Positions 10,557 to 21,808 are shown, counted from the first letter of the stretch. The stretch is DNA of 64,000 nt from Alphaproteobacteria bacterium (GCA_028871055.1 JAGWON010000003.1:124001-188000); one strand, 5' to 3'. The notes: generated by a model not told the origin, from the letters alone. Made by a program: numbers and translations.

Positions 10557-11807
10557 TCAGCCCCGGAAGGACGCGAGGCGTTCCTTGAGCGCGCCGAGCG
10601 GCACGTCGCTTTGCGCGCCAGTATCGAGATCGCGCACCGCCGCCTGGCCGCGTTTCAGCTCGTCGTCTCCAATAATCACAGCGGCCCGGGCCTTGAGGCG
10701 ATCGGCGCGGCGCATGCGCTTCTGCAGGTTCCCGGAATAGGCGAGATCGACCGCGAAGCCGTCACGTCGCAGATCCTGCGCCAGCTTGAATGCCACCGCC
10801 TCACCCTCGGCGCCGATCGGCACCAGCGCAATCGTCCGCGGTGGCGGCGCCGGCTCGGCGATCATCAGCGCCAGGCGCTCGATGCCCGCCGCCCAACCGA
10901 CGCCCGGCGTCTCGGGGCCGCCCATGACGCCCATCAGCCCGTCATAGCGGCCACCGGCGAGCACGGCGCCCTGCGATCCCAACTCGGTGGTGACGAATTC
11001 GAAGGCAGTATGCGTGTAGTAATCGAGGCCGCGCACCAAGCGCGGATCGAGCTTGTAGCGGATGCCGAGCGCATCGAGACCGGCGCGCACCTGGCCGAAG
11101 AATTCGCGCGACGCCGGCGTCAGGTATTCTTCGAAATGCGGCGCCGCGGCGCTCAGCGCGATATCGGCTTCGTCCTTCGAATCGAGAATGCGGAGCGGAT
11201 TGCGTTCGAGGCGCCTGCGGCTGTCCTCCGACAGCTTGTGCGCGTGCTGCGTGAAGTATCCGACCAGCGCGTCACGATAGCCCCGGCGGCTGTCCGCATC
11301 GCCGAGGGTATTGAGGTGCAGCTCGGCGCGCGACAACACGCCCAACGCACCAAGAATGTCGGCGCCTAGCGCGATCACCTCGACGTCGCCTTGCGGCTCT
11401 TTCACACCGATCAGCTCGGCATCGATCTGGTGGAACTGGCGGAATCGGCCCTTCTGCGGCCGCTCATAACGGAACATCGGCCCGCTGGCGAAGAAGCGCA
11501 GCGGCAGCGATTGCGTGAGCCCGTTGGAGATGACCGCGCGGATGATGCCGGCGGTGTATTCCGGCCGCAGCGTGACCTCCTCGCCGCCCTTATCGGCGAA
11601 TGTGTACATCTCCTTCATTACGATGTCGGTGGTCTCGCCGATCGGCCGCGAGAAGACGTCGGTGAACTCGAAAATCGGCGTCGCGATCTCTTCGTAGCCG
11701 AAACGCGGCGCGTGCACGCGGGCCGTTTCGACGACGGCGCGGTGACGGCGCATCGCCGCGGGCAGAAGATCCTGCGTTCCGCGGACCGTCTGAAGGGTCC
11801 GGCTCAC
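10557..11807 (-). CDS. hisS: Histidyl-tRNA synthetase
   Basis: '[10 protein letters not shown]', '[12 protein letters not shown]', '[13 protein letters not shown]', '[14 protein letters not shown]'; probable GTG start at 11807 (track ORF extends antisense-like into ispG). Confidence 0.92.
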   Translation of the reverse strand: MSRTLQTVRGTQDLLPAAMRRHRAVVETARVHAPRFGYEEIATPIFEFTDVFSRPIGETTDIVMKEMYTFADKGGEEVTLRPEYTAGIIRAVISNGLTQSLPLRFFASGPMFRYERPQKGRFRQFHQIDAELIGVKEPQGDVEVIALGADILGALGVLSRAELHLNTLGDADSRRGYRDALVGYFTQHAHKLSEDSRRRLERNPLRILDSKDEADIALSAAAPHFEEYLTPASREFFGQVRAGLDALGIRYKLDPRLVRGLDYYTHTAFEFVTTELGSQGAVLAGGRYDGLMGVMGGPETPGVGWAAGIERLALMIAEPAPPPRTIALVPIGAEGEAVAFKLAQDLRRDGFAVDLAYSGNLQKRMRRADRLKARAAVIIGDDELKRGQAAVRDLDTGAQSDVPLGALKERLASFRG

Positions 11808-11817
11808 TCTGGAAGAC

Positions 11818-12960
11818 TCAAGAAGCGGCGACCTCCGCCGGCTCGGCCGCCTGCTCGTCTCGCTTTTTGGCTTCGATTTCGGCCGCCTTCTTCTCGACGA
11901 GCTCGACCAGATGATCGACGATGTTCTGGTCCTTGAGGCGATGATGCGGCACGCCGGCAACGTAGACCTGGTGGGTATTGTTGCCGCCGCCGGTAAAGCC
12001 GATGTCGGTTTCGCGCGCCTCGCCCGGCCCGTTGACAACGCAGCCGATGACCGACAGCGTCATCGGCGTGGTGATGTGCGCCAGACGCTGCTCGAGAATT
12101 TCGACCGTCTTGATCACCTCGAAGTTCTGCCGCGCACAGGACGGGCACGAAATGACGGTGACGCCGCGCCGACGCAGGCCGAGCGCCTTCAGGATTTCAT
12201 AGCCGACCTTGATCTCTTCCACCGGCTCGGCGGAAAGCGAGACGCGGATAGTGTCGCCGATCCCGGCCCAGAGCAGCGAGCCCATGCCGATGGCCGATTT
12301 GGTCGTCCCGGTCATCAGCCCGCCCGCCTCGGTGATGCCGAGATGGAGCGGATAATCGCAGGCCTCGGCGAGCTGCTGGTAAGCGGCGACGGCAAGGAAC
12401 ACGTCCGACGCCTTGCACGAGATCTTGAACTCGAAGAAGTCGTTGTCCTCGAGGATCTTGGCGTGGTTGAGCGCGCTTTCGACCATCGCCTCGGGGCACG
12501 GCTCGCCATAGCGCTCGAGCAGATCGCGCTCGAGCGAGCCGGCGTTGACGCCGATGCGCATCGAGCAGCCATGGTCCTTCGCCGCTTTCACCACCTCCCG
12601 CACGCGCTCAGCCGAGCCAATGTTGCCGGGGTTGATGCGCAGGCAGGCGGCGCCGTGTTTCGCCGCTTCGATCGCGCGTTTGTAGTGGAAATGGATATCC
12701 GCCACGATCGGCACCTTGACTTGGCGCACGATGTCCTTGAGCGCGGCCGAGGATTCCTCGTCGGGGCACGAGACGCGCACGATATCGGCGCCGGCGCGCT
12801 CGAGCCCCTGGATCTGCTCGACCGTCGCCTTGACGTCATGGGTGAGCGTGTTGGTCATCGATTGCACAGTGATCGGCGCATCGCCGCCGATCGGCACCGC
12901 GCCGACATGGATCTTCCGGCTTTTGCGGCGAGCGATATCGCGATAGGGACGCACGCTCAT
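11818..12960 (-). CDS. ispG: 4-hydroxy-3-methylbut-2-en-1-yl diphosphate synthase (flavodoxin)
   Basis: '[43 protein letters not shown]', '[16 protein letters not shown]', '[12 protein letters not shown]'. Confidence 0.95.
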   Translation of the reverse strand: MSVRPYRDIARRKSRKIHVGAVPIGGDAPITVQSMTNTLTHDVKATVEQIQGLERAGADIVRVSCPDEESSAALKDIVRQVKVPIVADIHFHYKRAIEAAKHGAACLRINPGNIGSAERVREVVKAAKDHGCSMRIGVNAGSLERDLLERYGEPCPEAMVESALNHAKILEDNDFFEFKISCKASDVFLAVAAYQQLAEACDYPLHLGITEAGGLMTGTTKSAIGMGSLLWAGIGDTIRVSLSAEPVEEIKVGYEILKALGLRRRGVTVISCPSCARQNFEVIKTVEILEQRLAHITTPMTLSVIGCVVNGPGEARETDIGFTGGGNNTHQVYVAGVPHHRLKDQNIVDHLVELVEKKAAEIEAKKRDEQAAEPAEVAAS

Positions 12961-13074
12961 GACGGAACCTCTTGAAACCCTTGCAATGCCTGGATATGAG
13001 CTCCGGGTTGGCACCCCGGGCGTGCCCGGTTTATAGCGCGTTTCGCCACTCCAAACCAAGGGGCCGAAGCGGGC

Positions 13075-14205
13075 TCAGTCGACCACGGCCGTGCCGGCCT
13101 TGAGTCGGTCCGGGTCGAGGCGAATGTCGTGGCGCACCTTGCCGATCAGCGCAGGCGCGTTATGCCCGTCGACGACCACCGTAAGTCCGCTCGCATTGCC
13201 CACAAAGAGGTCCAGGCCCGGCCGATCGGGCACCCGAAAGGTATCGCCAGCCTTTAGCAGCCGTTGAAACACCGTCGTCCCACCGTTGTCACGGACGCGC
13301 ACCCAGCAATCGGCCTTGGCGCGGATGACGATCCGGACCGGCGCGTCGATGACGCCGAAAACATGGGCGTTGCCGGGTCCCGGCGCGACGGCGACGCCGC
13401 TCTCGCTTGGCGGCAGCGTCGCGGTCTGGGTTGGCGGTGCGACCTCCGTCCGCGGCGACGGCGGCGGCGAAGCCATTCCGGGCGGAGGAATCAAGACCGG
13501 CGCGGCGCCGCCGTTCGGGCTCGTCGATGGCTTGGTGCCGGTCGTTGCGCCAGACGCCGGCGGCGCGGCCGACCCGGTCGCTGGCGTCGATATCGCAGCG
13601 GGCGGTGTCGCCCGGGGTGGCGGCGGCGTGGATGGCGTCGCATTGACCTGTCCGGTGGCGGCAGTCGGCGCCTGACGAGCGGTCGATAGTGCGGGGAGTG
13701 GCGCAGGCGGCAGAAGAGCAGCCGGAACGGGGCTCACGCGCTCAGGTCGGACGCGGCCGCCCGATGAAAGATAATACCAAGCGCCGTAAGCGGCGAGCAG
13801 CAGCAGCACCGCTGCCGCGAGGATCGAGCCGCGCGGAATACCGCGCTCGCCGAGCGGAACGGGAAAGACGAGATCGCGCGATATCTCGAATCCGCTTGCC
13901 TCTTGCTTGAAACGGCGCACTGCTTCCTCGCCATCGAGGCCGAGATGCACGGCATAGGCGCGCACGAACCCCAACGCGTAGACGGGCGCAGGCAGCCGGT
14001 CGTACCGGCCCTCTTCGATCGCCAGGAGATACTGGGCGCGAATGCGCAACGCATTGGCGATCCGCTCGATGTCGCCGCCGTAGCTCTCGCGGGTCTCGCG
14101 CAACAATGTACCGATGGTGTGCTTGGGGCGCGCAGGCTCGGCCTCAAGGGCAGCCTGCGGCCCTCCCTCCGATTCCGGCGGTTTCTGCCCCGGGAAAAGC
14201 GACAT
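13075..14205 (-). CDS. RodZ-like helix-turn-helix / DUF4115 protein
   Basis: N-terminal HTH 'IGTLLRETRESYGGDIERIANALRIRAQYLLAIEEGRYDRLPAPVYALGFVRAYA', TM segment, Pro-rich linker, C-terminal DUF4115-like 'ADCWVRVRDNGGTTVFQRLLKAGDTFRVP'. Confidence 0.82.
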   Translation of the reverse strand: MSLFPGQKPPESEGGPQAALEAEPARPKHTIGTLLRETRESYGGDIERIANALRIRAQYLLAIEEGRYDRLPAPVYALGFVRAYAVHLGLDGEEAVRRFKQEASGFEISRDLVFPVPLGERGIPRGSILAAAVLLLLAAYGAWYYLSSGGRVRPERVSPVPAALLPPAPLPALSTARQAPTAATGQVNATPSTPPPPRATPPAAISTPATGSAAPPASGATTGTKPSTSPNGGAAPVLIPPPGMASPPPSPRTEVAPPTQTATLPPSESGVAVAPGPGNAHVFGVIDAPVRIVIRAKADCWVRVRDNGGTTVFQRLLKAGDTFRVPDRPGLDLFVGNASGLTVVVDGHNAPALIGKVRHDIRLDPDRLKAGTAVVD

Positions 14206-14271
14206 AAGCCCTCCCCAGAATTGTGTCCCAAGGCGTCGTGAGCCGCAATAACCGTTCGAGTTGCCGCGCCG

Positions 14272-16542
14272 TCAGATCGCCACGCCGTGATCTTGAGCGA
14301 AATCGTGCAAGGAGCCGCGCAGACTGCCGGTATGGCCGCTGAGCGTGGCGAGAAAGTCGCAGAGGCTTCTGTAGTCGAGCGAACGCACCATCGCCTTGAC
14401 GCGTCCGAGCGAGCGGGGTGCCATTGATAGGTTGCGATAGCCGAGGCCGATCAGCGCCATCGCGCCGAGCGGATCCCCCGCCATCTCGCCGCAGAGCGCA
14501 AAGGGCTTTGCCGCCGCGGCGCACGCTCGTGCGATGTCGGCAAGAACACGCAGCACCGCCGGCGAGAGATAATCGTAGCGCTCGGCGACGCGCGCGTTGC
14601 CGCGATCGGCGGCGAATAGGAACTGGACCAGGTCGTTCGTGCCGACCGAGATGAAATCGACGCGCTTCAGCAACTCGGGCAGCTCCCAGAGCAGCGACGG
14701 AACCTCAAGCATCACGCCGGCTTCGATCATCGTCGGCAGCACGCCGCCGCGCTTGCGAACGCGCGCGAGTTCGAGCTCGAGAACCTCGCGCGCCGCCTCG
14801 AATTCGGCAATCTCGGCAATCAGCGGAAACATGACGCGGAGCCGCCGGCCGGTAGCGGCCCGGATGAAGGCCCGCAACTGCTGACGCAACAGGGCTGGCC
14901 GGTCGAGCGCGATGCGCACTGCGCGCCAGCCCATCGCCGGATTCTCCTCGCGCTCACCCTCCATATACGGCAGCAGCTTGTCGCCGCCGATGTCGAGCGT
15001 GCGGAAGGTGACGGGCCGGTCGCCGGCCTGATCGAGGACCCGGCGATAAAGCATGGCCTGCTGCGCCACGGTCGGAAAATCCTCGCGCAGCATGAACTGA
15101 AGCTCTGTCCGGAAAAGGCCGATGCCTTCGGCACCGGCTTCGTCAAGATAAGGCAGGTCGATGAGCAAACCGGCATTGAGATTGAGCTCGATGCGCACGC
15201 CGTCCTTGGTCTCGGCCGGAAGGTCCTTGAACGCCGCATATTGCTCGCGCTGGCCCTGGCGGATGCGGATGCGGGCTTGCGCCGCCTGCAGCAGATCCTC
15301 GCCGGGACGCAGCACCACGATCGCGTCGTCGCCGTCGACGACGACGACGTCGCCTGCCTCGACGCGCAACAGCACATCCTTGACCCGGCCGACCACCGGG
15401 ATATCGAGAGCGCGCGCCACCACGGCGACGTGGGCGCCGGGCGAGCCCTCCTCCAACACCAAGCCCTTGAGCCGGCGCCGGTCGTAATCGAGCAGTTCGG
15501 CCGGCCCCATGTTGCGGGCGATCAGCACGAATTCGTCGGGCAGTTCGGACGCACGCGCCGCGGTGATCGGCTTGCCGGTGAGATGCGATTGCAGCCGGTT
15601 GGCGAGATCCTCGAGATCAGTGAGACGCTCCTTGATATAGGGATCGGTCGCCTGCAACAGCCGCGCGCGGGTATCGTCCAAGACGCGCTGCACCGCGGCC
15701 TCGGCAGTCAGGCCGCCGCGTACCGCATCGGCGATGCGCTGGAGCCAGCCGCGGTCGGCGGCGAACATACGATAGGTCTCGAGCACGTCGAGATGCTCGC
15801 CCGAATCCGGAATGTCGGTCTGCGCCAGCAATTCGTCGATCGCGCTTTGCATGGCGGCGATCGCGTTGCGCAACCGCTCGAGCTCGGCGCCGACGTCCTC
15901 GGCGACGATACGGCGGATAGTGACGCGCGGCTGATGGAGTACGGCCTGGCCGATGGCGAGCCCGGTATTGAGACGGATGCCTTCGAGCCGCGTCGGCAGG
16001 GTCACGTTGCCTTCGCCTGGCTGCTGCTCGGCCGGACTGACCAGGTCGCCCGACGCGGCGATCTCCGCCAACACCATGGCGATGGTCTGGAGCGCCTCGA
16101 TCTCGTCCTCGGAGTAATGGCGCTGGGTGCGGTTCTGCACCACGAGCACACCCAGCACCCGGCCGCCGCGCAAAATCGGCACCCCCATCAGCGAGTGATA
16201 GACCTCCTCGCCGGTCTCGGGGCGGTAGGCGAAATCGGGATGGGATTGCGCCTCGGCCAGTGCCAGCGGCCGCGCTGTCGCCGCGATCACGCCGACCAAG
16301 CCTTCGCCGACGCGCAGGCGCGTGCGATGCACCGCCTCCGGCCGCAATCCTTCGGTCGCGAACAGCTCGAGCAGATCGCCCGCGCGCCGGATATAGCAGG
16401 AGCATACCTCGGCCACCATGTCGGCCGCGATGATACGCACGATAGTGTCGAGCTTTTGCTGCGCCGTCCCCGAGCCGGCCATCACATCGCGCAAGCGACG
16501 GAGAACGCGGCGGGACCCCGCGGCCGCCGCGCCGGGTTCCAT
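14272..16542 (-). CDS. ptsP: Phosphoenolpyruvate--protein phosphotransferase PtsP (EI-Ntr with GAF domain)
   Basis: N-terminal GAF; 'GSPGAHVAVVARALDIPVVG' phospho-His region; 'GIGLFRTELQFM' and 'CGEMAGDP' PEP-binding motifs. Confidence 0.93.
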   Translation of the reverse strand: MEPGAAAAGSRRVLRRLRDVMAGSGTAQQKLDTIVRIIAADMVAEVCSCYIRRAGDLLELFATEGLRPEAVHRTRLRVGEGLVGVIAATARPLALAEAQSHPDFAYRPETGEEVYHSLMGVPILRGGRVLGVLVVQNRTQRHYSEDEIEALQTIAMVLAEIAASGDLVSPAEQQPGEGNVTLPTRLEGIRLNTGLAIGQAVLHQPRVTIRRIVAEDVGAELERLRNAIAAMQSAIDELLAQTDIPDSGEHLDVLETYRMFAADRGWLQRIADAVRGGLTAEAAVQRVLDDTRARLLQATDPYIKERLTDLEDLANRLQSHLTGKPITAARASELPDEFVLIARNMGPAELLDYDRRRLKGLVLEEGSPGAHVAVVARALDIPVVGRVKDVLLRVEAGDVVVVDGDDAIVVLRPGEDLLQAAQARIRIRQGQREQYAAFKDLPAETKDGVRIELNLNAGLLIDLPYLDEAGAEGIGLFRTELQFMLREDFPTVAQQAMLYRRVLDQAGDRPVTFRTLDIGGDKLLPYMEGEREENPAMGWRAVRIALDRPALLRQQLRAFIRAATGRRLRVMFPLIAEIAEFEAAREVLELELARVRKRGGVLPTMIEAGVMLEVPSLLWELPELLKRVDFISVGTNDLVQFLFAADRGNARVAERYDYLSPAVLRVLADIARACAAAAKPFALCGEMAGDPLGAMALIGLGYRNLSMAPRSLGRVKAMVRSLDYRSLCDFLATLSGHTGSLRGSLHDFAQDHGVAI

Positions 16543-17624
16543 CAGGCCTCAGCCCGCGAGCGCAGTTCCGCGCTGCGCTCTCCCTCGCCGGCAAGGCCGG
16601 CGCGCGCAAGCAGCGCATCGATCGCCTGCGCCACCAGCTCGTCGAGAATGTCCTTGGTCGACTGCTCGCGCGTGACCATGCCGACGCTTTGCCCCGCCAT
16701 CAGCGAGCCCGCCTCGATATCGCCGTCGATCACCGCACGGCGCAGCGCGCCGACCCAAAAGCGCTCGATCTCGAGCTGCGCGTCTTTTTGCGACAGCTTG
16801 CCCTGGACGAAGCGCTCGATCACCGAGCGCTGCTTTTCGAGGAACGCGCGCGTACCCTCGTTAGCGAGCGCGCGCACCGGAATCACTGGAAAGCGCGAAT
16901 CGAGCTGTATCGACGGCACGGCGTCGCGCGCCGCGGCGCGGATAAAGGCCTGTTTGAATTTCGGATGCGCGATCGATTCATGGGCGCAGACGAAGCGCGT
17001 GCCGAGCTGCACGCCCGCCGCCCCCATCTCGAGATAGGATACGATCGCCGCGCCATGGCCGATACCGCCGGCGACGAAGACGGGAACTTCGGAAATATGC
17101 GGCAGGATTTCCTGCGCCAGCACGCCGGTCGATACCGGCCCGATATGGCCGCCGGCCTCCATACCCTCGATGATGATCGCGTCGGCACCCATGCGCACCA
17201 GCTTCTTCGCGATGGCCAAGGCGGGGGCGAAACACAGCAGCTTGGCGCCCGATTGTTTGACCCGTGCGACCGCCGGCGCCGGCGGCAGGGCGCCGGCCAG
17301 CACGACGTGACTCACCCCTTGCCGGGTGCAGACATCGACCAGATCGAGCAGCTCAGGATGGAGCGTGATGAGATTGACGCCGAAGGGCTTCGCCGTGAGC
17401 GCCTTGGTGGCGGCGATCTCGGCGTCGAGCTGCGCCGGATTCATCGAGCCGCAGGCGATGACGCCGAAGCCGCCGCCATTCGAGATCGCGGCGACGAGGT
17501 TGCGCTCCGATACCCAGGTCATCGCGCCACCCATGATGGCGCGTTCGGTGCCGAGAAAGCGGCGGCCGCGCGCCCACAACCGGTCGAGCCAGTCTGCGGC
17601 GCGAGCCCGGTTGGCGGCGGTCAT
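16542..17624 (-). CDS. Nitronate monooxygenase family protein
   Basis: 'IMGGAMTWVSERNLVAAISNGGGFGVIACGSM', 'EGMEAGGHIG', 'VFVAGGIGHGAAIVSYLEMGAAGVQLGTRFV'. Confidence 0.85.
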   Translation of the reverse strand: MTAANRARAADWLDRLWARGRRFLGTERAIMGGAMTWVSERNLVAAISNGGGFGVIACGSMNPAQLDAEIAATKALTAKPFGVNLITLHPELLDLVDVCTRQGVSHVVLAGALPPAPAVARVKQSGAKLLCFAPALAIAKKLVRMGADAIIIEGMEAGGHIGPVSTGVLAQEILPHISEVPVFVAGGIGHGAAIVSYLEMGAAGVQLGTRFVCAHESIAHPKFKQAFIRAAARDAVPSIQLDSRFPVIPVRALANEGTRAFLEKQRSVIERFVQGKLSQKDAQLEIERFWVGALRRAVIDGDIEAGSLMAGQSVGMVTREQSTKDILDELVAQAIDALLARAGLAGEGERSAELRSRAEA

Positions 17625-18841
17625 TCGGAATCGAGTCCGTAAGCGGTGTGCAGCGCGCGGACCGCAAGTTCGGTGTATTCCTCAGCCACCAGCACGCTCA
17701 CCTTGATCTCGGAGGTCGAGATCACTTGGATGTTGATGTTCTTGTTGGCGAGGGTCGAGAACATCTTCTGCGCCACGCCAGCATGGCTGCGCATGCCGAC
17801 GCCGATGACGGAGATCTTCACCACGTTGGGATCGGGCTTGAGCTCGGCATAGCCCAGGCCCTTCCGTTGCGCCTCGAGCACCTTCACCGTGCGCGCCAAA
17901 TCCGCCTTGTTGACCGTGAACGTCAGGTCGGTGGTGCGCCCGTCGTCGGAGATGTTCTGCACGATCATGTCGACGTTGATCGCGTGCTCGGCCAGCGGGC
18001 CGAAGATCGCCGCGGCCACGCCCGGCCGGTCCGGCACCTTGACCAGAGTCACCTTGGCGTCGTCGCGACTATAGGCGATGCCGCTCACCACCTGCTTTTC
18101 CAAGATCTCGTCCTCGTCCACGACCAGCGTCCCCGGCGCGTCCTCGAAGCTCGACAGGACCTGCGTGCGCACGCGGTGGTTCATCGCCATCTCAACCGAG
18201 CGCGTCTGCAGGACCTTCGCACCTTGAGAGGCGAATTCCAGCATCTCTTCGTAGGTTATTCTATCGAGCTTGCGCGCCTTAGCAACGATACGGGGATCCG
18301 AGGTATAGACGCCGTCGACGTCGGTGAAGATGTCACAGCGATCGGCTTCAAGCGCGGCTGCCAGCGCCACCGCCGAGGTATCGGAGCCGCCGCGGCCGAG
18401 CGTGGTGATCCGCGAATCGGGGCCAAGACCCTGGAAGCCGGCGACGACCGCTACCTGGCCGCGGCCGAGCCGCGCCTTGAGCTCATCGACCGGAATCTCG
18501 GCAAGGCGGGCGCGGCCGTGCATGCCGTCGGTGCGGACGGGGATTTGCCAGCCGAGCCACGAGCGCGCATCGACGCCGAGGTCCTGCAGCGCCAGCGCCA
18601 GCAGGCCGGCGGTCACCTGCTCACCCGACGACACCACCACGTCGTATTCCCGCGCGTCGTGCAGCCGCGCGATCTGGTTCGTCCACTCGACGAGCTGGTT
18701 GGTGGCGCCGGCCATGGCTGAAACCACCACCGCGACCTCGTTCCCGACGTCGACTTCGCGCTTGACGCGCTTGGCGACATTCTTGATCCGTTCGATCCCG
18801 GCGACGGAGGTGCCGCCGAATTTTTGCACGATGCGCGCCAT
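17621..18841 (-). CDS. lysC: Aspartate kinase
   Basis: 'MARIVQKFGGTSVAGIERIKNVA', 'LGRGGSDTSAVALAAAL', C-terminal ACT repeats. Confidence 0.95.
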   Translation of the reverse strand: MARIVQKFGGTSVAGIERIKNVAKRVKREVDVGNEVAVVVSAMAGATNQLVEWTNQIARLHDAREYDVVVSSGEQVTAGLLALALQDLGVDARSWLGWQIPVRTDGMHGRARLAEIPVDELKARLGRGQVAVVAGFQGLGPDSRITTLGRGGSDTSAVALAAALEADRCDIFTDVDGVYTSDPRIVAKARKLDRITYEEMLEFASQGAKVLQTRSVEMAMNHRVRTQVLSSFEDAPGTLVVDEDEILEKQVVSGIAYSRDDAKVTLVKVPDRPGVAAAIFGPLAEHAINVDMIVQNISDDGRTTDLTFTVNKADLARTVKVLEAQRKGLGYAELKPDPNVVKISVIGVGMRSHAGVAQKMFSTLANKNINIQVISTSEIKVSVLVAEEYTELAVRALHTAYGLDSE

Positions 18842-18996
18842 GACGAAGAAGGCCCGTGGGCTGGGAGTTGCCGGCGAAAGGGCACGTATTCATACTCTTT
18901 CCGGCAAGACAGGGGCAAGGTGGCCAAGGCGGGAGGAACGGGCAGGATGGATATGGCTGACGGCTGCCCGACGCAGCGACTCGCACGATCCGGCCA

Positions 18997-19812
18997 ATGA
19001 GGGCAATGCCGCGCCGCAAGCCGGTCCGCCAGCCAGTCCGCCGTCGCGGGCGCTTGCGGACGGCGCCGCAGCGGCCTTCGACCGTCGATGCGGGCGAGGT
19101 CGCGAACTTCGCTGGTATGGCCCGTGCGTGGTGGAACCCTGATGGTGAGTTCCGCCCTCTCCACCGCCTCAATTCGGTGCGGCTTACCTTCCTGCGCGAT
19201 CAGCTGGCGCGCCATTTCGGCCGCGATCCGGCCGCGATGCGTCCGTTCGCCGATCTGTCGCTGCTCGACATCGGCTGCGGCGGCGGCATCGTCGCCGAAC
19301 CGCTGACCCGGCTGGGTTTCAAGGTGACCGCGATCGACGCCGACGCGACGGCGATCGGCATCGCGTGCGCGCACGCGGCGGAGTCCGGCCTGAGGATCGA
19401 TTACCGGCAGGCGGCGGCCGAAGATCTGGCCCGCCGACGCCTGCGCTTCGACGCGGTGTTGGCGCTGGAAGTAGTCGAGCACAGTGCCGACCCGGCGTTG
19501 TTCCTCGCCACGGCTGCGGCGCTGGTCAAGCCGGGCGGCGCCTTCGCGCTGTCGACCATCAACCGCACGGCGCGGTCTTTTCTCCTCGCCATCGTTGGTG
19601 CCGAATACCTGTTGCGCTGGATTCCGCGCGGCACCCATCGCTGGTCGAAGTTCCTGCGTCCTTCGGAAGTGGCTGAAAAGCTTCGCGAAAACCGTCTCGA
19701 AATCGAGACGGTAATGGGCTTGGCCTACGCGCCCGGACTGAGCGCCTGGCGGCTTGGCGGCCCACCGGACGTCAATTATTTACTGTTTGCCAGCAAACCG
19801 ACGGGGAAATAA
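18997..19812 (+). CDS. ubiG: Ubiquinone biosynthesis O-methyltransferase UbiG
   Basis: 'AGMARAWWNPDGEFRPLHRLNSVRLTFLRDQL', 'LLDIGCGGGIVAEPLTRLGF', 'APGLSAWRLGGPPDVNYLLFA'; exact start uncertain. Confidence 0.9.
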   Translation: MRAMPRRKPVRQPVRRRGRLRTAPQRPSTVDAGEVANFAGMARAWWNPDGEFRPLHRLNSVRLTFLRDQLARHFGRDPAAMRPFADLSLLDIGCGGGIVAEPLTRLGFKVTAIDADATAIGIACAHAAESGLRIDYRQAAAEDLARRRLRFDAVLALEVVEHSADPALFLATAAALVKPGGAFALSTINRTARSFLLAIVGAEYLLRWIPRGTHRWSKFLRPSEVAEKLRENRLEIETVMGLAYAPGLSAWRLGGPPDVNYLLFASKPTGK

Positions 19813-19938
19813 TCTTCCCATGTGCCGTTCACGGGGTCGTATAAGCCCCGGCTCGGCGGGCATTTCTCCGGTTCTGGAACGAATTCGGTATCCGGCCGGG
19901 CAAGAGGTGCGGGGGGATTTATTTCCGATGGTGCATCC

Positions 19939-20487
19939 ATGAACGCATTTGCGCCGCCGCCCGGCGAGGCCGCGCGGCTGTCCGGTAAAATCAAGTGGTT
20001 CAACCGCAGCAAGGGGTTCGGCTTCATCGTTCCGGATGACGGGACGAGCGACGTTTTTCTGCCGTTGGCGGTGCTGGAGCGCTCGGGCTTCGGCGAAGCG
20101 CCCGACGGCGCCAGCATCACCTTCGAGTGGGTGCAGGGTCCCAAGGGCCGCGCTGCGATTCAGGTACTCGACCTCGACGCGTCGACGGCAACGCCGCGCG
20201 CGCCGCGCGAGCGCGGCGGTTTCCGGCCGCGCGATGGCGGCGGTGGGGAAGCGCCGTCGGGCCCGGCCGAATCGCTTGACGGCGTGGTTAAGTGGTACGA
20301 CCCGGCTCGCGGTTTCGGCTTTATCCTCCCGAACGACGGCACCAAGGACATCTTCGTACATGTCACCGCGCTGCGCCGATCGGGCATCGACGGACTCGAG
20401 CCTGGCCAACCGGTGCGCATGATGGTGTCGCAGGCGCGCCGCGGCCGCGAGGCCTCGTCGATCGAGCTCCTTCCGCACAACGGCTGA
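19939..20487 (+). CDS. Cold-shock protein with two tandem CSD domains
   Basis: Two RNP motifs: 'GKIKWFNRSKGFGFIVPDD' and 'GVVKWYDPARGFGFILPNDGTKDIFVHVTAL'. Confidence 0.9.
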   Translation: MNAFAPPPGEAARLSGKIKWFNRSKGFGFIVPDDGTSDVFLPLAVLERSGFGEAPDGASITFEWVQGPKGRAAIQVLDLDASTATPRAPRERGGFRPRDGGGGEAPSGPAESLDGVVKWYDPARGFGFILPNDGTKDIFVHVTALRRSGIDGLEPGQPVRMMVSQARRGREASSIELLPHNG

Positions 20488-20497
20488 CGCGGCGCGC

Positions 20498-21658
20498 TCA
20501 CGACGACCGGCGGCCGACGGCCAAGCCGGCGATCGCCGTTGCTGCCGCGGCCACGAAGAACGCCGCCCGATAGCTGCCGCTGAGACCGACCACGGTGCCG
20601 AACAGCGGCGGCCCGACCAGCGCACCCATGAAGGTGAGAGCGAGAGCGCCGCCGGTCGCCATGCCGGCGCCGCCGGCGGGCGCGAGCCGCGCCACTTCGG
20701 CCAGGAACACGCCGTTCCAACCTAGTGCCACGGCGCCCAAGGCCGCCGCCACGACCAGCACCAGCGCCAGCGGCCAAGCCGGACCGACTAACGCCAGCGT
20801 CGCGCCCATGGCGCCGATCGAAAGGCCGAGCAAGGCCAGCGCCTGGCGTGCGCTGATCAGGCGATCGGCCATCCAACCCCAAACGATGCGGCCGACGATG
20901 CCCGCCGCCTGTATTACGGCCATCACCAGCCCGGCGGCGACTAGCGCCATACCGACATGGACGGTCAAAAAGGTAACAACGAAGGCGCCGACGCTGAGCT
21001 GCATCGCCGAGTAGGTGAGCGAAGCGAAAGCGAGGCGGCGCAATGCGGGTTGGCCAATCACCACGTTGATCGCCGCGAAGAGACGGCTGCCGCCGACGGC
21101 GTGCGGATCCGCGTCGTCATCGAGGCTCTTGCGGAGCGGCTCGCAGGCCACCGCGAGTGCCGCGCTGGCGGCGGCCACGGCGAGCGCCGCTCCTTTCCAG
21201 CCGAACGGCAGCGCCAGCGGCGGGACAATGAGTCCGGCCAAGGCGCCGCCCAGCGGCACGCCGGTCTGCTTGATCGAGAAGATGAGCGCCCGCCGCGCCG
21301 GCGGCGTCTGGCGGATTAGAATATGCGAGCTCGCCGGGGTCATCGGCCCATAGCCGATGCCGATCAGGACGGCGCCGAAGAGCCCGAGCCAGAGCGACGC
21401 ACTGGCGAGCAGCGCGAGGCCAGCAGCACCGATGATCAACGAGATCTGGCTGACCCGGATTGCGCCGTAGCGCCGCACCGGCCCTCCTGACGTGCCGGTC
21501 GAGAGGCACGCGGCGGCATAGACGACAGCGGTATAGACGCCGATGTGGTTGGCATTGACGCCGAATTCCGGCGCCGCCAAGCCGGCGAAGACAGGCGGCG
21601 CCAGCACCATCATCGTGGCGAGGGCCTGGATGGCGAGCGTGGCGATCAGGGCAAGCAT
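20498..21658 (-). CDS. Major facilitator superfamily transporter (YbfB/CynX-like)
   Basis: About 12 hydrophobic segments, 'GIGYGPMTPASSHIL', 'FSIKQTGVPLGGALAG'. Confidence 0.85.
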   Translation of the reverse strand: MLALIATLAIQALATMMVLAPPVFAGLAAPEFGVNANHIGVYTAVVYAAACLSTGTSGGPVRRYGAIRVSQISLIIGAAGLALLASASLWLGLFGAVLIGIGYGPMTPASSHILIRQTPPARRALIFSIKQTGVPLGGALAGLIVPPLALPFGWKGAALAVAAASAALAVACEPLRKSLDDDADPHAVGGSRLFAAINVVIGQPALRRLAFASLTYSAMQLSVGAFVVTFLTVHVGMALVAAGLVMAVIQAAGIVGRIVWGWMADRLISARQALALLGLSIGAMGATLALVGPAWPLALVLVVAAALGAVALGWNGVFLAEVARLAPAGGAGMATGGALALTFMGALVGPPLFGTVVGLSGSYRAAFFVAAAATAIAGLAVGRRSS

Positions 21659-21808
21659 GGCATCGGGCGGGGCAGAGGTTTACGGGTTGCGGGCGTTGCT
21701 GTGAATCCCGGGGATATCCGAATCGCAGGTGTTGGCCGGCTCGGTGACCCGTGGTACCGTATTTAGTGGTTGGACGATCTCGCGCCACGATATACGGGGG
21801 GATGGCTT

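Noticed and set aside
13400-13690. GC-rich repetitive stretch, considered as a regulatory repeat array
   Set aside because: Encodes the Pro/Ala/Thr-rich linker of the RodZ-like protein.
15241-17037. 598-aa plus-strand ORF opposite ptsP/nitronate monooxygenase
   Set aside because: Antisense shadow ORF typical of high-GC DNA; no recognisable domain, fully overlapped by two well-supported genes.
19776-20144. Minus-strand peptide ...FVPEPEKCPPSRGLYDPVNGTWEDYFP... overlapping the ubiG 3' end and cold-shock leader
   Set aside because: Looks superficially protein-like but overlaps ubiG and the cold-shock gene, has no clear start/SD and no family I recognise; not supportable from sequence alone.
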